This document shows, piece after piece, positions 33,784 to 43,126 of a stretch of DNA of 64,000 bases. Under the pieces are notes generated by a model. It saw only the letters and a list, made by a program, of their open reading frames with translations. It did no database searches and was not told where the DNA came from. The stretch's first letter is position 1; each line of letters starts with the position of its first letter. A program made the position numbers and the translations under genes. Source of the stretch: Cinnamomum chago (lineage: Eukaryota; Streptophyta; Magnoliopsida; Laurales; Lauraceae); the NCBI GenBank assembly GCA_038049695.1, contig CP142452.1, positions 50,736,501 to 50,800,500 of the forward strand. The letters run 5' to 3'.

Positions 33784-35070
33784 ACACATCTCCATCTCAC
33801 GATCCGTCACCCATCTTCCATCATCCTCTCTTCTCTTCCACTCCCGATTTATCCATATCATCGATCTTCTCCTCACAACGGGCCGCGTCCACCATCTTCT
33901 CTGCCATCCATTCCCTGCAACCCATCATCCCCTCTCTGTCTCATCATCTTTGTTACCACATCACCACCCCTCTCCCAGATCTTCACGGTCTTTTTCTCCA
34001 TCCCACAACAGCACCACCAGACGCACGCCAGCACGCTGGACGCTCGCAGCACCGTCATTCTCCCCCTGCACGCAGCACCAACGCCACCTTCTTCCTCCTT
34101 CGGACGCCTCCTTGACCAGGTAGACTCTCTCCTTCCTCCTGCACTCTGCACACACAACACTCTATTTCCTTTCTTTCCTTCATATTTCTCCACCGTCACC
34201 CATCTTCCATCATCCTTTCTTCCTTCTTCCATCTTCCTTCTCTCTCTCTGCGCTCTCCATTCATCTCTGTCTCTCTCTCCCTCTCTTCTCTCCCCTCGCT
34301 GCAACTCTCTTTCCTTCTTTCTCTTCCTCTTCTCTCTCTTTCTTTACGCTCTCCGTCCCAGTCTCTGTCAGCCTGCACTCTCTCTCTCCCTCTCTGCCCA
34401 TTCTCTCTACCTCTCCTCTCTCTCTCCACCTTCTTCCTCCCTCCTTTTCTTTCTCCCCACCTTCTTCCTCCCTCTCCCCCTCTCTTCTCTTCTCTCCTTC
34501 TCCTCTCTACTCTCATCTCTCTCGCTCCCCATCTCTCTCTCGTTCTCATTCCTCACCCTCGCTGCCCTCTCTTCTCTCTGTCCGCTTCCCTCTCCTCTCT
34601 CTCTCCCCACTTTCTTCCTCCCTGCATCTCTTCCCCCTGAGCACACACTGCCTCGTCTTCTTCCTTCTCTCTCCTTTCTTCCCTTCTCTTTCCCCCCACT
34701 CACCAGTACACACACCCCTTCACTGTTTTCTTTCCATTTCTTTTCCTTTCCGCTTATTCCTTCCCTTCCTTTTTCCTCTTCTTTCTTTTCTTCTCCTCAC
34801 CTCACCTTCCCTGCTCTCTTCCTGATTCTTCTCTCTCTTTCTCCTCACCTGCGCACCTATCTCTCTCTCTCTCTGCTACTCCCTCTCTTCTACTCTCCCT
34901 CTCTCTCTCTCTCTTTCACCCTCACTCCCTCCTTTCTCTCAACCCGCACCCTCTCTCTATCTGCCCGTTCTCTCTCTGTTTCTTCCCTCCTCTTCTCTCT
35001 TCTTCCTCCTTCAATCCTACACTCACTGCACAAACACACACCCTCGTCTCCACACCCACCTAAACTAGCC
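33784..35070. repeat. long polypyrimidine/polypurine tract
   Basis: About 1.3 kb in which the plus strand is overwhelmingly C and T, with CTCTCTCT, TTCTTCCTCC and CTTTCTTTC runs. A phrase CCGTCACCCATCTTCCATCA is present twice (about 33803 and 34190), so part of the tract is duplicated. Arg/Glu-rich open frames on the minus strand are by-products of the GA composition. No gene is seen. It may be part of the U3 or untranslated region of the Tat element whose LTR ends at 36937. Confidence 0.85.
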
Positions 35071-35942
35071 CATTCACTTGACCCAAGGCGATTTACAGGG
35101 AAAAGGCGCCTATCAAGTCCATGCACCTGGTAAATTTTTAGTTTTATTGTTTATTTTAAATTATTCCCAGCCAGCATCAAATCTGTCCATGCACCTAACA
35201 TGTCATGCATTTAGGCAAATATTTTATTTTATATGTTTATTTCAATTTATTTCTAATTTGTTCAGGCAGGCCACAGATCTAGGTAAGCTCTCATATTCAT
35301 TATTTATTTCAATTTATTCCTACCTTGTTTTGACCTGCCCATGCATCATATAAGTAGCTGCATTTCCTTCATTTCGCACATTTATACTTTATTCCATGAA
35401 AATTAGGACTCCTTTTACTTATCTGTTCATCTTATTTTCTTTATAAAAATTAGAATTGCATAATTCATTAAAAAAACAAAAAATAAAAATCAAGAGAATA
35501 AAAAATAGAATCCTAGACATTAGTTAGATTAATTAGAACAATTAAGTTAGATGTGATAAACCTCCTTTTCCTCCTCCCCTTTCATTAGGATTAGGGAATT
35601 TATTTAGAAAATTCTAAGTTAGTTAGGTTGATTTTAATAAATAAAAATTAGTAATTTATCCCCTTCTCTCCTCCTCCCCTTTCAATAAGATTAGACAAAT
35701 TAGTTTAGGAGATTTTAGACTCTATAAATAAAACCAAAAACAAAAATAAAAATAAAAACCCAAAAGTCCAAAAACAAAGTAAAAGATATTAAAAATCTAA
35801 AGATAATAAAGTTTGAAATTAAGTGATAGTTTAGTCTGATTAGGTCAGACCCCAGACACAGCTCTAGGTTTCCCTCTAGTCAGGTTAGACTACTTTTAGT
35901 TTCTTTCATTCTAATAAGTTAAGTCCCACTCTCTCTAGGGCC
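35071..35942. other. AT-rich sequence of unknown origin
   Basis: No gene. It contains A-rich runs (35468-35500, 35726-35790) and a diverged ~100-bp duplication marked by CCTCCTCCCCTTTCA followed by TAGGATTAG or TAAGATTAG (about 35567 and 35670). One GGCGCC occurs near 35107. It may be the U3 of the Tat LTR that ends at 36937, but it does not align to the U3 of the first copy. Confidence 0.4.
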
Positions 35943-36937
35943 CCGTTAAAGGATCGGGAGAGCGGATGTGGGCGGTCTAGGACCTTAGGTTAGGGTTAAT
36001 CCGATGATTAGTAATAAAGCATTAATCACATAAATCCAAGTAAAATTCCCTAGGTAGGCCCTTCTAGCCCTAATATCAAAAATCCATAAAAACTATAAAA
36101 CCAACAAAATAAACCCAAAAAGATTTTTCCTTTATTTCCTCCTCCACTTCGGGTGCCAGATATTTAATCAAACTTAATGATGAAAGGGAATAAAGAAATG
36201 ACTTCTAAAATTGAATAAATGAGAATAATTAGATGAGATGAGTGATTTCACACACTTTGCATATTTTTATTTCGGCCCATCGGTCACCCTAAATCAATCA
36301 CTGCCCATCGGCCCTCTAAAACAAACACCGGCCCATCGGCCACCTTCAATCAATTGCAACCCATCAGCTTTTTACTTTATCACTCGTGTATCGCACACGG
36401 AAAACACAGAAATCACAAGTCAAAGTCTTATTTGCATCATCATTTTGATTTAAAAAGTCAGCCTTTAAACCCTATTTTGCCAAGGGATTAGAAGGGGGTA
36501 CCCGGGAACGGGGCCGATCCTCTTCTTAAATATTTGGCACCTCCCCCCCGTTTATTTTCTTTATTTTAATTATCTTATTATACCTGGATATACTATGATT
36601 TTGCTGTGTGAGGATTGATCATATTTGGACTCTGACTCATAACCCTGAATTGATCCTTTATTAAAGAGACTCAAAGAGACCCAAATTAATATGACAGGAA
36701 AACCGTCGTGTGTTGCCGGCAGCACATTAGACGAGAGAAGAACCCACCCATTTATTTTCTCCCATTTTTCTTCGGCTTTTGTCGAAGAACGGTGTTACGG
36801 CCGTTACCGTAGCTGGCAATCGTGATCCGTCGATTTTGAGGGTAGTCAGAATCCTCATTTTCGATCTAAAATTTAAATAGCACATATAGATGAATGGCGA
36901 TTTCCCTCTCCTGGGGTATCAAAATTCACATCCGACA
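35943..36937 (+). mobile_element. Tat/Ogre-type LTR, R-U5 part, second copy
   Basis: Aligns with 1487-2481 over its full length and ends in the same CACATCCGACA. No PBS follows. Instead Tekay integrase coding sequence begins at 36938, so this is a 3' or solo LTR inserted into a Tekay element. The target duplication cannot be tested because the other side is not identifiable. The four GGCCCATCGGCC-type units are at 36273-36371. Confidence 0.7.
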
Positions 36938-38401
36938 CCTACCTTCATCCAGAAGATCAAGGAAAGTCAGTTGCAAGACCCGGACTTGGCTAAGATAATA
37001 GAGGTTATTACAAAACATCCAGATTTCAAGATGGTGAATGGGATATTGTATTTTCGTGATCGGTTGTTTGTGCCGAATGTGGGTGACTTGAAGGGTGAAA
37101 TAATGAATGAAGCTCACAGCACGAGATATTCTATGCATCCGGGTAGCACGAAGATGTACCATAATTTGAAGAATAGATTTTGGTGGAATAACATGAAGAG
37201 AGATATAACAGCTTTTGTGTCCCGTTGTCTAACTTGTCAGTTGATTAAGGTAGAGCATCAGAAGCCCCCAGGTTTGTTACAACCGTTGGAGATTCCGGAG
37301 TGGAAATGGGAGCACATCACCATGGATTTCGTTTCCGGTTTGCTGAATACCAAGAAGGGAAATAATGCAATTTGGATTATTGTAGATCTTCTGACAAAGT
37401 CTGCTCATTTCATTCTGATGAAGACAGGGAACATGATGCATATGGCACCGCTTGCGAAGCTATTTGTTGATGAGATTGTTAGTAAACATGGTCAGCCCGT
37501 CTCCATTACTTCAGACAGAGACAGTAGGTTTGTTTCAAAGTTTTGAAAAACTTTTCATGAGTCTATGGGTACCAAACTCCAATTTAGCACGGCATATCAT
37601 CCTCAGACCGATGGTCAGTCAGAAAGGACGATACAGACTCTCGAAGACATGTTACGTGCTTGTGTATTGGATTTCAAGGTTCAGTGGGATGAGTGCTTAC
37701 CGCTTTGTGAATTTGCTTATAACAATAGTTACCACACTAGCATCGGTATGGCACCTTTCGAGGCACTCTATGGTAGAAGATGCAGAACTCCGGTTTGCTT
37801 GGAAGAAATCGGTGAGCGTAGTTTTCATGGACCGACGATAGTTGGAGAGACAAGTGATAAGGTCAAACTGATTCATGAACGTTTGAAGATCGCCCGAAGT
37901 AGGTAGAAGAGTTATGCAGATAGTCACCGAAGAGAATTGCAGTTTCAGGTGGGTGACAAGGTGTTATTGAAGATCTCACTAGTTAGAGGAACTTTGAGGT
38001 TCGGACAAAAGGGCAAATTATCTAGAAGGTTTATTGGTCCGTATGAAATTTTGATAAAGATTGGGGATGTCGCTTATAGACTTGCGTTACAGCCGGAACT
38101 CTCCTGGGTACACAATGTATTTCATGTTTCTATGCTCAAGAAATACGTTTCTAGTCCTTCACATATACTACAGCACGAACCTTTGGAGATTCGGGAAGAT
38201 GCCTCGTATATGGAAAGGCCGATCAAGATCATAGATACCAAAGAGCAAGAATTGAGAAATTAGACTATTCATTGGGTCAAGGTACTTTGGGAAAATTACG
38301 AGCCAGAAGAAGCCGCCTGGGAATTGAGAGATCAAGTGCAGAGGAAGTACCCACAACTTTTACCAGAGGTAAATGTTTGTTTTATTTGGTGGACCAAATA
38401 A
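36938..38401 (+). pseudogene. Tekay-type integrase and chromodomain, 5' truncated
   Basis: One frame carries the end of a Tekay (Del) chromovirus polyprotein. In order: the integrase zinc module (H in HSTRYSMHPGS ... CLTCQ), the DDE core with intact Asp in TMDFVSG, Asp in TSDRDSRF and Glu in DGQSERTIQ, the GPYEILIKIG C-terminal domain, and a C-terminal chromodomain-like stretch (PIKIIDTKEQ ... WENYEPEEAAWEL). It ends at TAA 38399-38401, just before the PPT. Three in-frame stops break it: TGA 37544-37546 (a Trp position), TAG 37904-37906 (a Gln position by family comparison) and TAG 38261-38263. The 5' part of the polyprotein is removed by the Tat LTR junction. Confidence 0.9.
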
Positions 38402-38403
38402 CC

Positions 38404-38417
38404 TAAGGGGTGGAGGA
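38404..38417 (+). other. PPT of the Tekay element
   Basis: TAAGGGGTGGAGGA lies directly before the LTR start TGTTAGACCC and two bases after the polyprotein stop. Confidence 0.85.
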
Positions 38418-40099
38418 TGTTAGACCCTGACCCAGCCTATTTCGATTTAGTGTGCGATTAGTGTGTGTTTAGTCCTAAGTGGGTTTAGATGTCGTTGGAT
38501 TAGAATAATTAGTTTAGTCTTGGACATAGCTTTGGGAATTTTGAGAACGTTTAGTATTAGTCAGACACACTCAGGAAGGCCTGAGTGCACGTGTAAGCTT
38601 GGAAGGATCGTATCGGTTTCTGTGTATTTGTGATTTTGATTTCACTTGAATGATTTTACTATGTGTTACGACTTTCGTCTTCAGCCCATTCATGTTTGAA
38701 GTCCAAAAACCCAAGTTCTGGCTCAAAGAGAGTAAAATTGTCTTTTATGCATAAATCTGGACACAAATTTCGAGATCTCAAAACCATACCAAAAATATAC
38801 TTTTTGGAAACTAGATATTTCAAGGATCATTTTATCCTTCTTGGTTGAGTTCATTCGAGGCCAACAAGATTATGTTTTTGTCTATGCAAGGTTCAAGTTC
38901 ATTGGGCCCCATTTGCTAAGGTTTTAAGTCAACCCTCTTCCTCCTTTACTCTTTTCATTCTAAAATCAAACCCTAGAGCAACCAAAGGAGAGAAAACCCT
39001 CTTTTCTCCCATCTTCCTCACCTTGCATAATCAAGCTAGAAGTCTCCAAATGGAATTCTAAGGCCATCATCTCATTCCTCTCATCTCAAGCTCTCTATTG
39101 ATGACCTTTTCTTGAAAGTTAGAAGTAAGCAAGCTCTCCATTGTCTTCTTTCCCCTTTGTTTGGGCATTTCTAGGTAAGAGCTTCAACTCATACCTTTCA
39201 TGAAGTATTTTTAGTTCCTTAAAATCTTGTTTTTCATGTAACAAACCCTTTTGGTAAAATGGGTTTCTTTTTTTCAAGATTGAGTGAGTTTTTGTGTGGT
39301 TTCGTGGGTTTTTGTAGTTCTTTGGATTGGCTTGAGTGAAGTGCTTGAAGAGGTTTGTGGCATCTTTGACTAAGGCAAGTAACCAATCTAGGATGGATAT
39401 TTTCACGTGTGCATTTCATTTGTTTTCCTTGCACTATTCTCATTCATTGAAAATTTGGGGATTTTGTTTTGATTGGAAAACGGGAATAGAATGTCTCAAC
39501 TTGTGTTTTGAAATGTGTGTTTTACCCTTGGAGAGGATGGAGGCTCAGGGAGTGCAGGTGGAATGAGAAACAAGAAGAAGGGAAGAAGAAAACGTGAAAA
39601 ATCTGAACTCAGCTGCATTTCCCGTGCAGTAGCGGTCAGCCGCTGGTCAGCTGGCGGTTAGCCGAAATCCCCATTTCGGTTAACCGTGAGCTGACCGATC
39701 TCGGCGGTTTCCTTTCCAGAAGCTGACATTTCGATAGTGGGTTTCGGTCAGCTTGACGGTTAGCTAGCGGCTAGCCGCCATGCCCCATTTCGGCTAACCG
39801 CTGGCCAACCGCACGTTTCAGCTCCTTTTCTCGAGAGCTAAGTTTCAGACCGAGGTCCCAGCGGTCAGCCCTATGGTCAACTTACGGCTAGCCGCCGGGT
39901 TGCATTTCGGCTAACCGTAAGCCGACCGAAGTCAATTCAGTTTCTTTTCCAGAGAGCTGCGTTTGGACCTGGATTTCCAGCGGTCAGCCTGTTGGTCAAC
40001 TGGCGGCTAGCTGCCAGATCCTAGTTTGGCTAGCCGACACCTGACCGCGAGGTGACCGAAATTGACAAATTGCCTGTTTCGAAGAGTATTTGCAAGAAT
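38418..40099 (+). mobile_element. Tekay 3' LTR (family F1), interrupted at 1682 bp
   Basis: Starts TGTTAGACCCTGACCCAGCC after the PPT and matches the first ~1.5 kb of the LTR at 40100-42965. It stops at AAGAAT, where a second F1 LTR begins, at a place homologous to TTTTGCAAGAGTGAAAAC (about 41630) in that LTR. A nested insertion of the next element into this LTR is the simplest reading. The remainder of this LTR is not found in the window. Confidence 0.9.
39600..40075. repeat. palindrome-rich ~120-bp repeats in F1 LTR
   Basis: About four units. Each contains TTTTCCAGAGAGCTG-like spacer, GCGGTCAGCC, CGGCTAGCCGCC and TTTCGGCTAACCG. The spacers at about 39711, 39827 and 39944 give a period near 117 bp. 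The cores CGGCTAGCCG are palindromic. Confidence 0.88.
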
Positions 40100-41289
40100 T
40101 GTTAGACCCCGACCCAGACCAAGTCGATTAGCGTGCGATTAGTATGTGTTTAGTTCTAAGTGGGTTTAGTCGTGGTTGGGTTAGAAGTGATTAGTTAGTT
40201 TTGGACATAGCTTTGGGAATTTTGAGAACGTCTAGTATTAGTCAGACACACTCAGGAAGGCCTGAGTGCACGTGTAAGCTTGGGAAGATCGTATCGTTTT
40301 CCGTGTGGGTGTGGTTTTGATTTCATTTGAATGATCTTGTTATGTGTTACAACTTTCGTTTTAAGTCCATTCGTGTTTGAAGCCCAAAAACACATGTTTT
40401 GGCCCAAAGAGGGTAAAATTGTCTTTCTTGCACAAATCTGGACACAATTTTCGAGATCCCAAAATCATGTCAAAATTATACTTTTTGGAAAGAAGATATT
40501 TCGACGATCGTTTTATCCTTCTTCATCGAAGTCAACCGAGGCCCACAAGATCATGTTTTAGTCATTTCAAGTTCAAGCCAAATGGGGCCCATGAGTCATC
40601 ACTTAAGCCTCCATTTCCCTCTTCTTCCACTCACTTTACCAAATCTCTGCAATTTCTGAATCTAGGGCAAGGGAAAACCTCTTTTTCTCTCCATCTTCCC
40701 CATCTTGTTTGATCTAGCTAGAGAGCTCCAAAGAAGATTTCAAGACTACCATTTTCTTCATCTCCTTGCAAGCTTCCTATTGATGCAAGTTTCTTGAGTT
40801 TTCAAGTTGGGCAAGAGCTCCATTTCTTTTCCTCCCTCTTGTTTGGCCATTTCTAGGTAAGGGTTTCCACTCCTACTCTCCATTGAGTCATTTTAGTTCC
40901 TTAAGATTATGTTTTTCATGTTTGCAAACCCTTTTGTTAAAATGGGTTCCTTGGTTCCATTTTGAGTGAGTTTGTGTGTTTTCTCTTGGGTTTTCTTGTA
41001 GTGTTGGCTTAGCTTTTGAGTGAAGTGCTTGGAGAGGATTATTAGCATTTGGGCAAGGCAAGTAATCTCTATAGGACCATCGTGCATGTGTATTTTAAGC
41101 TACATTGTTGTTTTTGGAAATTTTGTATATGAAAATGTTTATAAGCTTCATGATCATGTTTTCCTTGGATTGGATGTTTGGGATTGTGAGAAATATGTAT
41201 TTTATCCCTTGGTGAGCATGGAGGCTCAGGGAGTGCAGGTGGAATGAAAACAAGGAGAAGAGAAGAAGGAAATATGGAAAATCTGCACT

Positions 41290-41605
41290 GAACTGTACTT
41301 CCCGTGCAGTTTCGGTCAGCTGGCGGCTAGCCGTAATTCCCATTTCGGCTAACCGCGAGCCAACCGAAATCAGCGGTCCCTTTTCCAGTAGCTGACATTT
41401 GCTTCAGGGTCCTGCGGTCAGCCCTGCGGTTAGCTCACGGCTAGCCGCCAGTTCCCTTGCGGCTAACCGTAAGCCAACCGAAATTATTACGGTTCCTTTT
41501 CCAGAGAGCGGCATCAGATCTGGGTTTTCAGCGGTCAGCCCTACGGTCATCTCACGGCTAGCCGCCAATTTTTATTTCGGCTAGCCGCAAGCTGACCGAA
41601 ATTGA
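41290..41605. repeat. palindrome-rich ~120-bp repeats in F1 LTR
   Basis: About three units of the same type as at 39600-40075, with CGGCTAGCCG cores at about 41324, 41439 and 41555. Confidence 0.88.
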
Positions 41606-42448
41606 CCAATTCCTAGTTTTGAAGAAGTTTTGCAAGAGTGAAAACTAGGACATGTTAAGTGACCTTTAGCTTGATATTGTGTACTCGAAACTCGAGATGT
41701 CTTGAACTTCCGGGACACCAACTCTATTCCAAATTCCAACATTTGAGCTTCGAATACACAAAGATCAATCAAGGGTCCTCACATGTGCTTGATAGGCTTT
41801 GTATTCGTACCTTAGTTTGATATAATGAATATCATCGTGTACTCGTTTTGAAGTTTAGTACAAGCTAGTTTTGAAAATGTGTTCCAAGAAAAAGGGGATC
41901 ACTTCCTAAGCGTGTTATGCATAATTATTATGCCCGTGCTAGTCGTGCTCGTCGTGTTTTGATAAGTGATCCCCCCTTTTTATCTCGACGTGCTTTGATC
42001 GTGCTTCGCGTGTTTTGTGCATTCATGAATCAAGTGAACACCACTGAGCTTAGACTGCCCTTTCGGTTTGATCCACTGTCTGGGGGTCTTTAAACATGTG
42101 GGCTGTCTGCAGACTGGTCGTGTATTTATTACACATCGTGCGTGTCCGGTTTCGCGGCCGGAATCCCCGTATACGTGGGAATCGTGTCGTGCTTATATTA
42201 TGTATATCGTGCTTGTCGTGCGTGCTTGCTCTTTTCATCATATAGATGATAGAGAAAGGATGGGCTCTTTGTGGATTGTAACTATTCATGACATTTTGTG
42301 AACTCATCCTAGTTTTGCTTAGTATTTCAGCTTCGTTTGGTATTCTCGAAAATGCAAATCAGTCATGGTAGTATTTCAAATCAAGAATTCGTTTTTATAT
42401 TTTCCAAAATTGTTATTGCTCATATTCGTGCCTAAATTGATTACCTGC

Positions 42449-42586
42449 CAAACCGTCGTGTTTGACCCTTGTTTGTTGGTGCCCAGGTGCAGGAGACGTT
42501 GCCTTTGAGGAGGAGCGTCAGGAGGAGGCTTGTGAGCCAACCCCTGTGAGAGAGTGGCAGCCCGATGATGTCATCTAGACATCGGG
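42449..42586 (+). other. conserved hairpin pair in F1 LTR
   Basis: Hairpin 1 is CAAAC-CGTCGT-GTTTG (42449-42464). Hairpin 2 spans 42561-42586, with outer stem CCCGAT/ATCGGG and inner GATGTC-ATCTA-GACATC as alternatives. Compared with F2 and F3 LTRs, the hairpin 1 stem has A-T where they have G-C. Compared with the F1 copy at 8707-8732, the hairpin 2 outer stem has T-A in place of C-G. Both are compensatory changes. Confidence 0.65.
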
Positions 42587-42969
42587 TGGTTCTTGAGCTT
42601 CGTAACATTTTGTCTTGGAGTTTCTTTCGTCATTTTGAGAAATGTATTGACCTTTATTGGTCTCTTATGGGTTATAACCAAACTTAACTTACCTTCGTGT
42701 TAGTCTTATAACTTGAATATTAATGGGAATGCCATGTTAGCTTTCTTTCCTTGATACTATGTCTTGATTATTAAATGTTATAGCACTTTAAGATTTTATT
42801 GGGGCTCATCATGATGTGTTTTGCTACACGCTTCCACAATCGTGTACGTGTGAGTCAGATTCCGCGTGACTTTGGGAATCCTCACCGCGGAAACCTGTGG
42901 GAAAGTATATCATCAATGTACCCACCAACGTCGCGGGGCCCGGGATCCGTTCCGGGGTCGCGACAGGAC

Positions 42970-42981
42970 TGGTATCAGAGC
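42970..42981 (+). other. tRNA-Met primer-binding site of Tekay element
   Basis: TGGTATCAGAGC, four bases after the LTR end at 42965. Confidence 0.92.
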
Positions 42982-43126
42982 GAGACATGTTTCAGGCAAT
43001 TAAAAGAAACTAGAAAGGTCTTAGGAACGTGGCGAGGATTCGTGAGTTCGATAGATTCGTTGGTATAGGACCCTAGAAACCCTTGTACCGTGATTATTGT
43101 GTTCTAACTCTTTGTTTTACAGCAAT

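Larger units (their letters stand above)
40100..42965 (+). mobile_element. Tekay 5' LTR (family F1), complete, 2866 bp
   Basis: Starts TGTTAGACCCCGACCCAGAC, ends GGGGTCGCGACA, and is followed by a tRNA-Met PBS and a Tekay-like gag. It provides the reference for family F1 (LTRs at 8343-14394 and 38418-40099). It contains palindrome-rich repeats at 41290-41605 and the conserved hairpin pair at 42449-42586. The five bases before it (AGAAT) have no visible partner, because the right side of the element is lost at 45492. Confidence 0.95.

Noticed and set aside
15714..33793. TCTCC on both sides of the Copia array as target duplication
   Set aside because: On the right it lies five bases away from the LTR end, in CT-rich DNA where such a match is expected by chance. 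On the left the LTR terminus is missing.
33873..35126. Arg/Glu/Lys-rich open frames on the minus strand
   Set aside because: They are translations of GA-repeat DNA, overlap each other in several frames, and have no domain.
36890..36937. N-terminal extension of the Tekay integrase frame
   Set aside because: The first codons read Tat LTR sequence; the continuous frame is a chance fusion at the insertion junction.
42970..42981. tRNA-like TGGTATCAGAGC sequences as tRNA genes
   Set aside because: They are only 12-13 nt and lie next to LTR ends; they are primer-binding sites.
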